NCBI GenBank assembly: GCA_028583605.1
Contig: CM053334.1
Coordinates: 21,544,868 to 21,608,867 of the forward strand
Reading direction: 5' to 3'
Length of the DNA: 64,000 bases
From: Dastarcus helophoroides
Taxonomy: Eukaryota; Arthropoda; Insecta; Coleoptera; Bothrideridae
Positions 17,991 to 30,569 of this stretch are shown piece by piece; position 1 is the stretch's first letter, and each line of letters begins with the position of its first letter. Below the pieces are notes generated by a model, which made no database searches, was not told the DNA's origin, and was given only the letters and a program-made list of their open reading frames with translations. Both the position numbers and the translations under genes were made by a program.

Positions 17991-19864
17991 TGTCATCTTC
18001 ATCTTCCTCTTCATCTTCCTCTTCATCTTCATCTTCATCTTCATCTTCCTCTTCATCTTCATCTTCATCTTCCTCTTCATCTTCATCTTCATCTTCATCT
18101 TCTCTTCATCTTCATCTTCATCTTCATCTTCTCTTCATCTTCATCTTCATCTTCATCTTCATCTTCATCTCATCTTCATCTTCATCTTCATCTTCATCTT
18201 CATCTTCATCTTCATCTTCATCTTCATCTTCATCTTCTCTTCATCTTCATCTTCATCTCATCTTCATCTTCATCTTCATCTTCATCTTCATCTTCATCTC
18301 ATCTTCATCTTCATCTTCATCTCATCTTCATCTTCATCTTCATCTTCATCTTCATCTTCATCTTCATCTTCCTCTTCATCTTCATCTTCATCTTCATCTC
18401 ATCTTCCTCTTCCTCTTCCTCTTCCTCTTCCTCTTCCTCTTCCTCTTCCTCTTCCTCTTCCTCTTCCTCTTCCTCTTCCTCTTCCTCTTCCTCTTCCTCT
18501 TCCTCTTCCTCTTCCTCTTCCTCTTCCTCTTCCTCTTCCTCTTCCTCTTCCTTTTCCTCTTCCTCTTCCTCTTCCTCTTCCTCTTCTTCCTCTTCCTCTT
18601 CCTTTTCTTCCTCTCCCTCTTCCTCTTCTTCCTCTTCCTTTTCTTCCCCTTCCTCTTCCCCTCCTTCTCTTCCTCTTCCTTTTCCTCTTCCTCTTCCTCT
18701 CTTCCTTTTTCTCTTCCTCTTCCTCTTCCCATTTCTCTTCTTCCTCTTCCTCTTCCTTTTCTTCCTCTTCCTCTTCCTTTTCTTCCTCTTCCTCTTTCTC
18801 TTCTTCCTCTTCCTTTTCCTCTTCCTCTTTCTCTTCTTCCTCTTCCTTTTCCTCTTCCTCTTTCTTTTCCTCTTCCTCTTTCTCTTTCATTTTCTCTTTC
18901 ACTTTCTCTTTTTCTCTTTCTCTTTTTCTCTTTCTCGTTCTCTTTCTCGTTCTCTTTCTGGTTCTCTTTCTCGTTCTCTTTCTCGTTCTCTTTCTGGTTC
19001 TCTTTCTGGTTCTCTTTCTCGTTCTCTTTCTCTTTCTTTTTCTCTTTCTCTTTCTCTTTCTCTTTCTCTTTCTCTTTCTCTTTCTCGTTCTCTTTCTCTT
19101 TCTCTTTCTCTTTCTCTTTCTCTTTCTCTTTCTCTTTCTCTTCTCTCTCTCTTCTCTTTCTTCTTCTCCTTCTCATTCTCCTCCTCTTCCTCCTCCTCCT
19201 CTTCCTCGTCCTCCTCCTCCTCCCCCCCCCCTTCTCCTTCTCCTTCCCCTCCTTTTCTTTTTCCTTTCCATCTTCCTATTCCTCTTTCTCCCTCTCCTCC
19301 TCCTCCTTCTCCTTCTCCTCCTCCTCCTCCTCCTCCTCCTCCTTCTCCTTTTCCTTTTCTTCTTTCTCTTCCTCTTCCTCTTCCTCTTCCTCCTTCTCCT
19401 CCTCCTCCTCCTCCTCCTCTCCTTCTCATCCTCCTCTTCTTCTTTCTCCTCCTCTGCCTCCTCCTCTTTCTCCACCTCTTCTTCTTCCTCCTCCTCTTCC
19501 TCCTCTTTCTCCTCCTCTTCCTCTTCCGCCTCTTCCTCCTCCTCTTTCTCCTCCTCTTCCTCTTCCGCCTCTTCCTCCTCTTTCTCCTCCTCTTCCTCCT
19601 CTTCTTCCTCCTCCTCCTCTTCGCTCTCGTCTTCCTCCTCTTTCCCCACCTCTTCCTCTTCCGCCTCATCCTCCTCCTCCTTTTTCTCCTCCTCTTCCTC
19701 TTTCTCCTCATCTGCCTCCTCCTCCTCCTCCTCCTCTTCCCCCTCGTCCTCCTCCTCTTCCCCCTCGTCTTCCTCCTCTTTCCCCTCCTCTTCCTCTTCC
19801 GCCTCTTTCTCCTCCTCTTCCTCCTCCTCTTTCTCTTTCCTTTCCCTTTCTCTTTTTCTCTCTT
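17990..19864. repeat. Hexanucleotide polypyrimidine tract, 1.9 kb
   Basis: Successive domains of related repeats on the plus strand: CTTCAT/CTTCCT (17990-18400), CTTCCT (18405-18600), mixed CTTCCTCTTT (18600-18895), CTCTTT with GTTCTC variants (18895-19150), and CTCCTC/CTTCCTCCTC (19150-19860). Almost no purines occur on the plus strand outside the CAT units. The 642-aa Ser/Leu/Phe ORF and the Glu/Lys/Arg ORFs on the minus strand are translations of this tract and are not genes. Confidence 0.97.
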
Positions 19865-20850
19865 GATTTTCCTTGACTATTCCCACTTTAACTCAGTATT
19901 TGACATCTTCGGTTTCTGGCAATGTCCGTTTTTTCCTGGATATTCTTTTTTTTTCTGTCGAAATTTCGTCTTCAAAATTCATTTTTTAATTCAAAATTTG
20001 ACATTATTTCGACTTTTTCATTCAAATTTCGACATTTTTTTTCAACATTTCACCCTTTTTCTAGAATGTTGGCTTTCTTTTTTTAAATTTCCGATTTAAA
20101 AAAACATAAATATAATCCATTCGTAAAGGGTAGCGACTCTTTTTTAAAATCCTGACTTTTTTAAAATTCAGCCCTTTTCGTTGAAAATTTTGAACTATTT
20201 TGAAAATTTTGTTCTTTTTTTTTAGAGTTTTGACTTCCTTTCGAGAAGTTGGCCTTAAAAATTTTTGAAAACATTTAAAAATTTCGACCATTTTTCAAAG
20301 TTTTGATTTCTTTGAAATTTAGACCTGTTTCCAAAATTTCGGTTATTTTATGAAAATTTCGACTCTAATTTAGAATGTTTTTAATTTCGATTCTTTCAAA
20401 ATTTCCCCTCTTTGTGTAATATTTTGACTAAATTTTTATAATTTCGATCCTTTTTAAAAATTTCGACTTTCGAAATTTTGACATTTTGAAAATTTCGACT
20501 CTTTTTTGAAAAATAGGACCTATAAGATTATCATAAAAGTTACGACTTTTTTCAAAATTTTGACTTTTTCACAATTTCGGCTTTTTCAAAATTTTGCCTC
20601 TGAAAATGCCGGCCCTTTTTTAAAAATTTTGTCTCGAAAAATTGTTTTTTAAAAAATTAAAATCTAATTTTTTTGAAAATTTGGACTTGCAGGTTTCGTG
20701 ATAATTTTGACTTTTCTCAAATTTTTGAGGCTTTTTGTAATATTGAACTTTTGCTGAAGATTTCGACTTTTTTTAGTATAACTTTTTTTCGAACTTTTAA
20801 CTCTTTCAAAATTTCGACTTCAAGCTAAATCTAGAAGTCATTTCATAAAT
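19865..20850. repeat. Decayed TTTCGAC satellite
   Basis: AT-rich DNA with recurring AAATTTCGACTTTTT and TTTTGAAAATTT units, without larger order. No exon or RNA gene seen. Confidence 0.75.
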
Positions 20851-23340
20851 TTCCGAGGGTCGGAGGAAGGGAGGGAAGAAAGGAACTAATAAAGGAACAA
20901 GTGAAGGAATGAACAAACGAAAGAACGAACTAACGAAGGAACGAACTAATGAAGGAACCAATGAACGAAGGAACGATCTAACGAAGGAACGTACGAACGA
21001 AGAAAGGACCAAACAAACGAATTAACGAAGGAACGAACCAACGAAGGAATGAACTAACGAAGGAACGAACGAAGGAACGAACTAACAATCAAAGGAACGA
21101 ACTAACAAAGGAACGAACTAACAAAGGAACGAACTAACGAAGAAACAAACTAACGAAGGAACGAAGTAACGAAGAAACGTACGAACGAAGAAAAGGAGGA
21201 ATAAACGAATTAATAAAGGAAAGAACTAACGAAGGAACGAACCAACGAAGGAACGAACTAACGAAGGAACGAACGAACAAATAAAGGAACGAACTAACGA
21301 AGGAACGAACCAACTAAGGAACGAACTAACGAAGGATCGAACGAATGAAGAAAGGAACGAGCAAACTAAAGAACGAATTAACGAAGGAAGGCACGAATTG
21401 ACGAAGGAACGAACTAACGAAGGAATGTACGAACAAAGAAGAGAACGAACAAAACGAATAAACGAAGGAACGAAGGAAGCCACGAAGGAACATCTGAACG
21501 AAGAAAGGAACGAACGACCGAATGAACGAAGTTAGAAACGAACTAACGAAGAAAGGAATTAACGAAGGAACCAATTAACGAAGGTACGAACTAACGAAAG
21601 AACGAATTAACAACGGAACGAATTAACAAAGGAACGAACGAACGAAGGAAGGAACGAAGAAATGAAGGAACGAAAGAACCAAGGTTCGAATTGTCGAAAG
21701 AACGAACGAACGAAGAAACGAACAAACGAAGGGACCAACCAACGAAAGAAAGAACGAACGAAGGAAGGAACGAGCAAACCAAGGAACGAACGAGCGAGCG
21801 AACGAAGGAAGGAACGATCAAACGAAGGAACGAATTAACGAAGGAACGAAGAAACGAACGAACGGAAGAAGGAGCTAACAATTGAAGAAACGAACTAACA
21901 AAGGAACGAACTACCGAAAAAAACGAACTAACGAAGGAACGTACGAACGAAGAAAGAAAGGAATAAACGAATTAACGAAGGAATGAACTAACGAAGGAAC
22001 GAACCAACGAAGGAACGAACTAACGAAGGAACGAACGAACGAACAAAGGAAGGAACGAACAAACGAAGAAACAACTTAACAAACGACGACTTAAAGAAGG
22101 AACAAGCGAGTGAGGAAGTGAACGAACGAACTAATGAAAGAACAACCGATCTAACGAAGGAACGAACGAACTATCGAAAGAGCGAACAAATTAACGAAGG
22201 AACGAACGAATTATCGAAGGATAGAACTAACTGACGAACCGAACGAGCGAAGGAACGAGTGAACAAAGCAATGAATGAGCGAAGGAACGAGCGAACGAAG
22301 GAACGAATGAACTAATGAAAGGGCAAACGAAGGTACGAAGAAACAAGCGAATAAAGAAGAGGACGAACGAAGGAACGAGCGAGCGACGGAATAAACTATC
22401 AAAGAAACAAGCAAACGAAAGAAAGATGTAACGAAGGAACCAACTAACGAAGGAACAAATTAACGAAGCAACTAAAGAAGGAACAAAATAACAAAGGAAC
22501 GAACGAGCGAAGAACGAACTAACGAAGGAACGGAAGATCTAACGAAGAAATGAACGAATTAGCGAAGGAACGAACGAACGAACGAAGAAACAAGCGAATG
22601 AGGAAACGGACGAACGAAGGAAAGAGCGAGCGACGCAACAAACTAACAAAGGAACGAGCAAACGAAAGAACGATGTAACGAAGGAAGGAACTAACGAAGG
22701 AACGAATTAACGACGCAACTAATGAAGGAACGAATAACGAAGGAACGAACGAGCGAAGAACGAACTAACGAAGGAACGGAAGATCTAACGAAGGAATGAA
22801 CGAACTAACGAAGGATCGAACGAATTATCGAAGGAAGGAACGAACGAAGAAACAAGCGAATTAAGAAACGGACGATCGAAGGAACGAGCGAGCTATGGAA
22901 CGAACTAACGAAGGAACGAACAAACGAAGGAACGGAATAACAAAGGAACGAACTAACGAAGGAACAAACAGACGAGCGAAGGAGCGAGTGAACGAAGGAA
23001 CGAACGAGCGAAGAAACGAACGAACTAATGTAGGAGTGAACGAAGGAACGAACGAGCGAATGAAAAAACTAGCGAACGAAAGACCGAGCGAACGACAGAA
23101 CGAACTAACGAAGGAACGAACCATCGAAGGAGCGAAGGAACGAAGGAACCAATAAACGAAGGAACAAGCTAACGAAGGAACGAACAATCTAACGAAGGAA
23201 TGAACAAACTCACGAAGGAACGAAGGAACTAAAGGAAGAAATGAATGAATGTACTAACGAAGGAACGAACGAGCGAACGGAGGAACGAACAATCGAAAGA
23301 GCGAATGAATGAAGGAATCCAGACAGAAGACACGAATAAA
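20850..23340. repeat. GAAC/GAAG tetranucleotide array, 2.5 kb
   Basis: Built of four-base words GAAC, GAAG, TAAC and AAAC, most often as GAAGGAACGAACTAAC. Kilobase-scale blocks are internally duplicated (for example the AACGGAAGATCTAACGAAG module near 22530 and 22765). Because units are four bases, all six frames stay open in places; those ORFs (RSFVRSF on minus, ERTNEGTN on plus) are artefacts. The array at 44425-48800 is the reverse complement of the same type. Confidence 0.95.
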
Positions 23341-23399
23341 TAAAAAAAAAGATACCTTGAGAAACGCACATTAAAATAAATCTGGCGCCCAGCAAATTA

Positions 23400-24040
23400 A
23401 GACCAACCCCAATAAAGGTTTTTTATTGGGATTATCTTGATTTTGTCACTAGAAATAATGTCCAAAAAGTCCCTCGCGCTAAAAAATTATCGAAGGTCAG
23501 TTTTTCGCGAGAATCTCGAAAATTACTGCGATACTGTTTACATCCCCTCTGTACCGTGCCCGTTTTCGGGGGCAGGTGTGTGCGCGTGGATTTCGGCGTT
23601 TTCCGTCTTCGTCCTGGGCCGTTTGGCCACCGGCGGCATTTATCAAGAGAGGCGCATGCTATTTTGTGCGCCGGCTTTCGCTTCAGACTCGCATGCCGAT
23701 GATGTTTGGGCGCTACAAAAGAAAGCATCTCATGCCGTTATTAACAGTTAATTCCCGCTCTGGCTTAGTGTAGGCAACTCTTTGAACTTCTTCCACGGTT
23801 AAATATCCCGATAAGTTGTCCCATTTGCGTGTTATCGATAGCGTTCGAGGTTGATTGTGTGCGAGCTTTGTTTGTGTTCTATGACGGTGATTGGTTGCGT
23901 AGGTGATCTAACCCCTAAATGTGTGAACTATGGGAGCAGGGTTGATTAAGGTTTTCTAGAAATGTGTAAGTTTTTGTCTATTTTATTACATAGAATACTG
24001 TATGTCTTAGGGGAATATCTTTGACACATAAAGAGAGTAT
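23400..24040. other. Unique, CpG-containing segment; possible promoter or first exon region
   Basis: Unlike its surroundings this stretch is complex and comparatively GC-rich, especially 23530-23760, with many CpG dinucleotides and overlapping ORFs on both strands (104 and 65 aa on plus, 98 aa on minus). None has recognisable domains or clear splice borders. It could be the promoter or 5' untranslated exon of the plus-strand gene whose coding exons start by 31.1 kb, but nothing in the sequence proves that. Confidence 0.35.
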
Positions 24041-24800
24041 TGACATTTTGAAATCTTACAAAAATCTGTATTTATTTTTCTCCTAAAATCTCGATTTTGT
24101 TTGTAATTTTCAAATTTCGAAAAATTGTCATTTTACAATTTTCTGATTTTAACTTGACATTTTGACATATCTTTCCAAAAATTGAAATTTTTTGGTTACT
24201 CGATTTCAATTTCAAATTGACTTTTAATTGTTCTCGAAAATTCGAGTTTATTTTTTTCTTCAAATTTCCAGTTTGGTGTAAAAAATAAATAAATTAATAT
24301 ATCAACTGTATATTTTATTCAGGAGAGAATATTTTTACTTCAATCTGAACATTTCGACTTTAAAATGAAAATTTCGACTTTTGTCTCGAAACTTCCATCT
24401 CTTTCCCACAAAATTGTTTAAGGCCGATATTTCGAGAAAAGGTCCAAATTTTGTGTTTAAAAGTTCGAAAATTCTAAAATTGAACAGGTTTCGAAGTTTC
24501 TGGAAAAAAATTGCAAATTTTCGATATTGAAAGTCGAATTTTCGAATTAAAAGTCGACATACAAAAATACAGTTCAAATTTCGAGTTGAGATTCGAAATT
24601 CGTAGACATTTGAAGTTGAAAGTCGAAATTTCTAGTTTAATGTCAAAATGATCTACATCGAAAACTTTGCCATTTATAAAAAATATTTTTCCAAATGTTG
24701 AGTCGAAATTTTAAGTTGTTAGTCGAAATATAGGACTTACGATCGAAATTTGGTGATAAAGTGGTTAAAAATGTTTACCATGTTAACCAACTGCACACTT
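24040..24800. repeat. Decayed TTTCGAC satellite
   Basis: AT-rich sequence with scattered AAAATTTCGACTT and GTCGAAATTT units in both orientations. The ORFs at 24072-24263 and 24335-24577 are repeat-derived. No gene seen. Confidence 0.7.
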
Positions 24801-25590
24801 GATTGAGAAATGAATTTTAAACCTTAGTATTTAAACCAGTGCCTACTAGACAGATACAACGAAACGAAGTCGAACAAAAAAAAAGCTGCTTTTTCATATT
24901 CCTCCTGCACAAATGCCTGCATCCGCGCAATTAACTCTGGAGTTAATGTAAATTCGAAATAATTAACAACGCTAATTGCTTGGAATTTATAATTATCCAC
25001 ACAACATGGAGATGAGGCGTCTCTAGACAGCTGCTAGTCGCAGATGTTGCTTGAATTTTTTTTTTCGCCGGATCGTAATTTATTGTCCCACATATAAAAC
25101 GGCGGTCGAGTGTCCCAACTACATACACAATTTCCTTCTTCGTGTAATTAAAACTCGTTCGAGTTTATTTTCGTTATAAACTTGGCGATGACACAGACGG
25201 TATTACACTTGTCGCGGCGAGAATGAATTTCTCAGATACACGATGAAATTATAAACCTGATGGCCGCGGCTATTTACGGACGAAGAGACGTTCGTGTTGT
25301 CAGAGCGAATGTTTCGAGCGCGCCTTCCGGACAGAAATTAATTTTTCAAAATTAAATTCCAGATACAATTTAATTTTTTCAAAATTAAATTCTATACACA
25401 ATATCAAAAATTATCATTACGAATTGATAGGGCCTAGAAGAGTTAAGAGGAGTTTGAATGTAGCATGGTTAAATAGCATAAGCGGCTGGGTGATTTTTTG
25501 AAATCCCGATGCGACATTTCTAATTACTTAGTGGGGTGTGGGCGTGTGGGGGATTTTGTTGACCTAACTGAAGCTTTCGAAGGTCAAACT
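24800..25590. other. Unique interval, no gene recognised
   Basis: Complex sequence with some GC- and CpG-rich stretches (25195-25330) and a small direct repeat of TTTTTCAAAATTAAATTC at about 25345 and 25375. No splice-bounded open segment that I trust. It may be intronic or intergenic. Confidence 0.5.
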
Positions 25591-28310
25591 TATAGGCAGA
25601 AAAGAAGGAAGGAAGTAAGCAAGGAAGGAGGAATGAAGGAAGAAAGGAAGGAATGAAGGTAAGAGAGGAAGCAAGGAAGGAAGAAAAGGAATGAAGGAGG
25701 GAAAGAAGAAGGGAAGGAAGGAAGAATGGAAGAAAGAAGGAAAGAAGAAGGGCGGGCGGGAAGGAAGGAAGGAAGGAAGGAGGAAGGAAGGAAGGAATGA
25801 AGGAAGAGAGGAAGCAAGGAAGGGAAGAAAAGGAATTAAAGAGGAAGAAAGGAATGAGGAAAGGAAGGAAGGAAGGAGGGAGGGAATGAAGGAAGGAAGG
25901 AAGGAAGGAAGTAAGGAAGGAATGAATGAAAGATCGAACGAACCAAGGGAGGAACGAACGGAAGACGGAACTAATGAAGGAAGGAACGAACGAAGGGAGA
26001 AACGAACGGAAGACGGGAACGAAGGAAGGAACTATCGAACGAAGGCAGAGACGAACGAAGGAAAAAAGGAAGGGAGGAAGGGGGGAGCAAATGAAGGAAG
26101 GGAAGAAGGAAGGAAGGAATGCAGGAAGAGAGAAAGAAAAGGAATTAAAGAGGGAAGGAAGGAGGGAAGAAAGGAAGCAAGGAAGGAAGGGTGGAGAAAA
26201 TAAAGGAAGGAAGCAAGGAAGGAAGGAGAGAGGGAATAAAGGAAGGAAGGAATGAAGGAAGAGAGGAAGAAAAGGATTAAAGAGGGAAGGAAGGAAGAAA
26301 GGAAGCAAGGAAGGAGGGAGGGAACGAAGGAAGACAGGAAGGAAAGAAGGAAGGAAGGTAAGAAGAAGGAAGGAAGGAAGAAAGAAAGAAAGGAAGGAGG
26401 GAGGAAATGAAGGAAGGAAGGAATAAAAGATCGAACGAACCAAGGGAGGAACGAACGGAAGACGGAACGAATGAAGAAAAAAACGAAGGAACGAACGAAG
26501 GGAGAAACGAACGGAAGACGGAACGAAGGAAGAAACTATCGAACGAAGGCAGGGACGAGCGGAGGAAGAAAGGAAGGGAGGAAGGGGAGGAAATGAAGGA
26601 AGGAAGGAATGCAGGAAGAGAGAAAGAAAAGGAATTAAAGAGGGAAGGAAGGAAGGAGGGAAGGAAGAAAGGAAGCAAGGAAGGAAGGAGGGAGGAAATG
26701 AAGGAAGGAAGGAGTGAAGGAAGAGGGGTAGAAAAGGAATTAAAGAGGGAAGGAAGGAAGGAAAGAAGGAAGCAAGGAAGGAAGGAGGAAGGGAATGAAG
26801 AAAGGAAGCAAGGTAAGAAGAAGGAAGGTAGGAAAGAAGATAGAAAGAAAGGAAGGAGAGAGGGAATGAAGGAAGGAAGAAAGGAAGGAAGAGAGGAAGC
26901 AAGGAAGGAGAGTGGGAATGAAGGAAGTAAGGAAGGAAGGAAGGAATGAAAGAACGAACGAAGGGAGGAACAAACGGAAGACGGAACGAATGAAGAAAAG
27001 AACGATGGAACGAACGAACGGAAAAACGGACGAAGGAAGAAACTATCGAACGAAGGAAGAAAGGGAATAAAGGAAGGAAGGAATGTAGGAAGAAGGAAGG
27101 AAGGAAGAAAGGAAGGAGGGAGGGAATGAAGGAAGAGAGGAAGCAAGGAAAGAAGGAAGGAAGGAATGAAGGAAGGAAGGAATGAAAGAACGAATGAACG
27201 GAAGACTGAACGAATGAAGAAAAGAACAAAAGAACGAACGAACGAAGGGAAAAACGAACGGAAGACAGAACAAAGGAAGGAACTATCGAATGAAGGAAGG
27301 GAGAAAGGAAGGAAGGAAGGAAGGAAGGAAGGAAGGAAGGAAGGAAGGAAGGAAGGAAGGAAGGAAGGAAGGAAGGAAGGAAGGAAGGAAGGAAGGAAGG
27401 AAGGAAGGAAGGAAGGAAGGAAGGAAGGAAGGAAGGAAGGAAGGAAGGAAGGAAGGAAGGAAGGAAGGAAGGAAGGAAGGAAGGAAGGAAGGAAGGAAGG
27501 AAGGAAGGAAGGAAGGAAGGAAGGAAGGAAGGAAGGAAGGAAGGAAGGAAGGAAGGAAGGAAGGAAGGAAGGAAGGAAGGAAGGAAGGAAGGAAGGAAGG
27601 AAGGAAGGAAGGAAGGAAGGAAGGAAGGAAGGAAGGAAGGAAGGAAGGAAGGAAGGAAGGAAGGAAGGAAGGAAGGAAGGAAGGAAGGAAGGAAGGAAGG
27701 AAGGAAGGAAAGGACGAACGAAGGGAGGAACGAACGGAAGACGGGACGAATAAAGAAAAGAACGAACGAACGAAAGCGGGGGGACGAACGAAGGAAGAAA
27801 GAACCAACGAAGAAAGAAAGGAAGGAAGAAATTGATAAAGCAAAAAACGAACGCAGAATCGAAGGAATGAACGAACCAACGAAGGAACGAACGAAGGACT
27901 AAGGAAGGAAGGAAGGAAGGAAGGAAGGAAGGAAGGAAGGGAGAAAGGAAGGAAGGAAGGAAAAAACGAAGGGAAGGAAGAAACGGATGAAGAAAGAACG
28001 AACGAACCAAAGAAGGAACGAACGAACGCAGGAACGAAGAACGAACGGAAGGCAGAACGAAAGAAGAAACTATCGAACGAAGGCGGGGGGACGAACGAAG
28101 GAAGAAAAAAAACGAATGAAGCAAAGAACGAACGAATGAAGAAAGAAAGGAAGGAAGAAACGGATGAAGCAAAGAACGAACGAACCAACGAAGGAACGAA
28201 CGAACGAACGAACGCAGGAACGAAGAGCGAAGGAAGGAACTAACGAAGGGAGGAACGAACGATCGAAGGAAGGAAGAAACGAATGAACAAAGGAATGAAA
28301 GATGGAACTT
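25590..28310. repeat. GGAA/GAAG tetranucleotide array, 2.7 kb
   Basis: The core at about 27300-27710 is a pure (GGAA)n run of about 400 bp. On both sides are degenerate GGAAGGAAGAAAGGAAGC and GAACGAACGGAAGACGGAAC blocks, with a large module around CGAACGGAAGACGGAACGAA recurring about five times (25950, 26455, 26970, 27200, 27730). A second pure run is at 27905-27940. The plus strand is almost all purine. ORFs of RKEGRKEG and LPSFLPSF type are artefacts. Confidence 0.97.
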
Positions 28311-28543
28311 GAATTTGGAGGTCAAATTTGTCATTTTCAAGTATTGTAAGTTTGATTTTAAAATTTTTGAAGTGAAAACTTCTGTAAGCGCGTAAAGCAA
28401 TTTTCGGAAATGGAAAATCTAATGGGTTCGCGTCACCAACATGTTGTTGCGTCATCAGCACGTTAATGTTGCCTTACCAACAGGCTAATGTTAACAGAAC
28501 ATTTCTAGCTATGACTAAAGATGTGTAATTGAAAAAAAAAATC

Positions 28544-28597
28544 TTCGGCGTCCGGGGATCGAACCCTGGACCTACACCATGAGAATCTAACGCTCAT
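28544..28597 (-). pseudogene. tRNA-like 3' half, probably a SINE or tRNA relic
   Basis: On the minus strand this reads GAGCG, GATTCTC, AGGTC, CAGGG, TTCGATC, CCCGG, ACGCCGA: a D-stem end, the variable loop, a T arm with a perfect B-box (GGTTCGATC) and one mismatch, and an acceptor strand. The 5' acceptor strand and D loop are missing, and the anticodon stem cannot be paired, as if about six nucleotides were deleted. Therefore no functional tRNA, and the anticodon cannot be assigned. Confidence 0.55.
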
Positions 28598-28599
28598 TG

Positions 28600-30560
28600 A
28601 AATTTTTTGGTTCAATTTAGTCCAAATAAAAGTAATACTAACAAAATCGATTCTGCTAGAAGTCTCGAGTTCTTCCCGGTATATTGAGGTACTAATTCAG
28701 GAAGTCGTATCTTTTATTTGGAATTGCAAAGTTCTCGCGAATAATTTTCAATCACTACGAGGCGGTACATGATCTCAAGTGGTACGATTACATGGTGCGC
28801 CTGTATCATTAACCATACGTAAAGGTGGCTTTTGCGTTGCATGTTCACCCGAGTTGAATTTATTTCCGCACACACCTTGAAAGGGAACTAATTTTATGCG
28901 ATAAACATCGTTCATCAACCTTACACTCCATTAATTTATTCATAACTCCGGCTGAGCCCCGCTGAATTCCGTGATTGAGCAAACAACTCCCAGTTTCGAC
29001 CTGATTCACGAAACTACTGCGGAACCATCGACAGAAGTCAGTTTGTTTAAATTCTCTTCAGAAATATGTAATAATAAAAAGGAAATTCTCATAGGTAATC
29101 CGATCACGGTTCTGTATGTCCTTCGGATCTACGGTATCGCGTAACTTTTTCGACCACGTGGTTGAGATTTAAGACGTTCGTTCCTGCCACTATTACGTAA
29201 TATGAGCGTACTTGCAATAGTAATTCTATCGTAACAGGTGACTGCATCTGTGCAGTCGCCGGTGTCGATGACCATAATTTTTTTATTCTGCGTCGTCACT
29301 CTGGCAGCACACGTAACGTAGTACTAGCATCCCTTGTGTCCAAATTTGACCCTATCACGTGCGAAGGCAGAATTCGTCCATGGGAAGATAACATTTTGAA
29401 TAATTGTTGGGCAACAAAAAAAAGAGGATCAGTAAACCTTCCCGCTGAGTATAACATTTTTCACGTAAGTGGATGAACTGGGGGATCGAATCTTCGCTAA
29501 TTTTTTTATTAATCCCCCTCATAGGAGTGCAATCAGCGACGAGCGATCGAAAATTGTTCATTTTCTCTTCTCCAGATAAGTCTCTATGAAGATTCCAGAT
29601 TAGTTCTTCAGCTTCCGAAATACTCCTCCAGATGTGCCGGCGGAGATTTCCGACACAAATGATCGAATTTGTTTATTCCGCCGCTACGTAAACAGATCGA
29701 AGTGGCAATTACACGATGTCAAAATCTTGTTACCCAACCGCTTTAAATGTGGAATTTCATTTGTATAAAGTCCCGTCCGGATAACCTGTAACATGTAAAC
29801 AGTTTGATGTAATTGATTATAAACAAACTCGATACTCCGATGGCGTTTAAACAACCGTTAGCTACCTTTTACCTTGCCCGCGGTCAGGTCGTGAATCTTG
29901 GCACCTATTCGTCTTGGCCTTTAACGCATCTTTCCGTTCTTTCAACATTTCTCACGCCTCTCAATTTTATTGAACACAAATTTTCCGTGCTGTTTAGGTA
30001 TGCGGAATTTTTCCCACTCTGGCGTGCTTCTTGATCGTTTTGGCATACGTTGGGGTTTTGAGACATCGCCACTTGGCATTAGCCAAGTCGGGAGCCATTG
30101 TACTCTGTAATAATAGAATAGAATGTCGTCCTCTTCTATCCCCTAGGATTGCGTTCGTTGCATTATTGATTCGGTCCCCTCTTTCGGCGCCCCGCTGCAT
30201 TTCGATGGGGGCTAAAAAATCGAGTGTATTTTATTTGAAAGCTTAATTTGGCGCGGAGTTGCTCGCTTGAAAAATGTAAAAGTTGTTTGCTCTGTTTCAC
30301 AATTTTGTTGTTCTACGGGGACAATCAGAGCGAGAAACCTTGGACGATTTAATTTGTAGTATGGTTGTAAAATTTAAAACTCCTCTTTGCGATCGTAAAT
30401 TTTTATGGTAGAAAAGTTAGTTTCTAATTCATGTGTTGTTATGCTATCGACTCTACGACATGCAATGCACTTGAATTTATTGTGTTGCCTTCAAGATTTT
30501 ATCATGTCATTTGGTTTTTGTAACATTTACTTTCTTTGCTTGAAGTAGTCTCTGACTTTA
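28600..30560. other. Unique non-repetitive interval upstream of the plus-strand gene's first recognised exon
   Basis: About 2 kb of complex, moderately GC-rich sequence. One strong acceptor-like site (TTCATTTTCTCTTCTCCAG, about 29558-29576) is followed by 28 open codons but no donor. The ORFs at 29355-29561, 29813-30034, 29994-30200 and 30031-30246 show no recognisable domains. Upstream exons of the plus-strand gene may be hidden here, but I cannot delimit them. Confidence 0.4.
29237..29260. repeat. 10-bp stem hairpin
   Basis: GGTGACTGCA and TGCAGTCGCC pair over 10 bp (one G-T) around the loop TCTG. It stands alone in unique sequence. It could be structural or a short cis element; no T-run follows, so it is not an obvious terminator. 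Confidence 0.5.
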
Positions 30561-30569
30561 GCCAAGAAA

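Noticed and set aside
17948..19886. 642-aa Ser/Leu/Phe/Pro-rich plus ORF and Glu/Lys/Arg-rich minus ORFs
   Set aside because: They are translations of the hexanucleotide tract; several frames on both strands are open for the same reason.
25520..28400. Long LPSFLPSF, RSFVRSF and RKEGRKEG ORFs (up to 707 aa)
   Set aside because: A GGAA repeat without a stop word leaves all frames open; residue pattern equals the repeat period.
28544..28597. Functional tRNA
   Set aside because: Only the 3' half with the T arm is recognisable; the acceptor 5' strand and a paired anticodon stem are missing.
29558..29700. Internal exon after a strong acceptor at 29576
   Set aside because: No usable donor before the in-frame stop and no phase match to exon a could be fixed.
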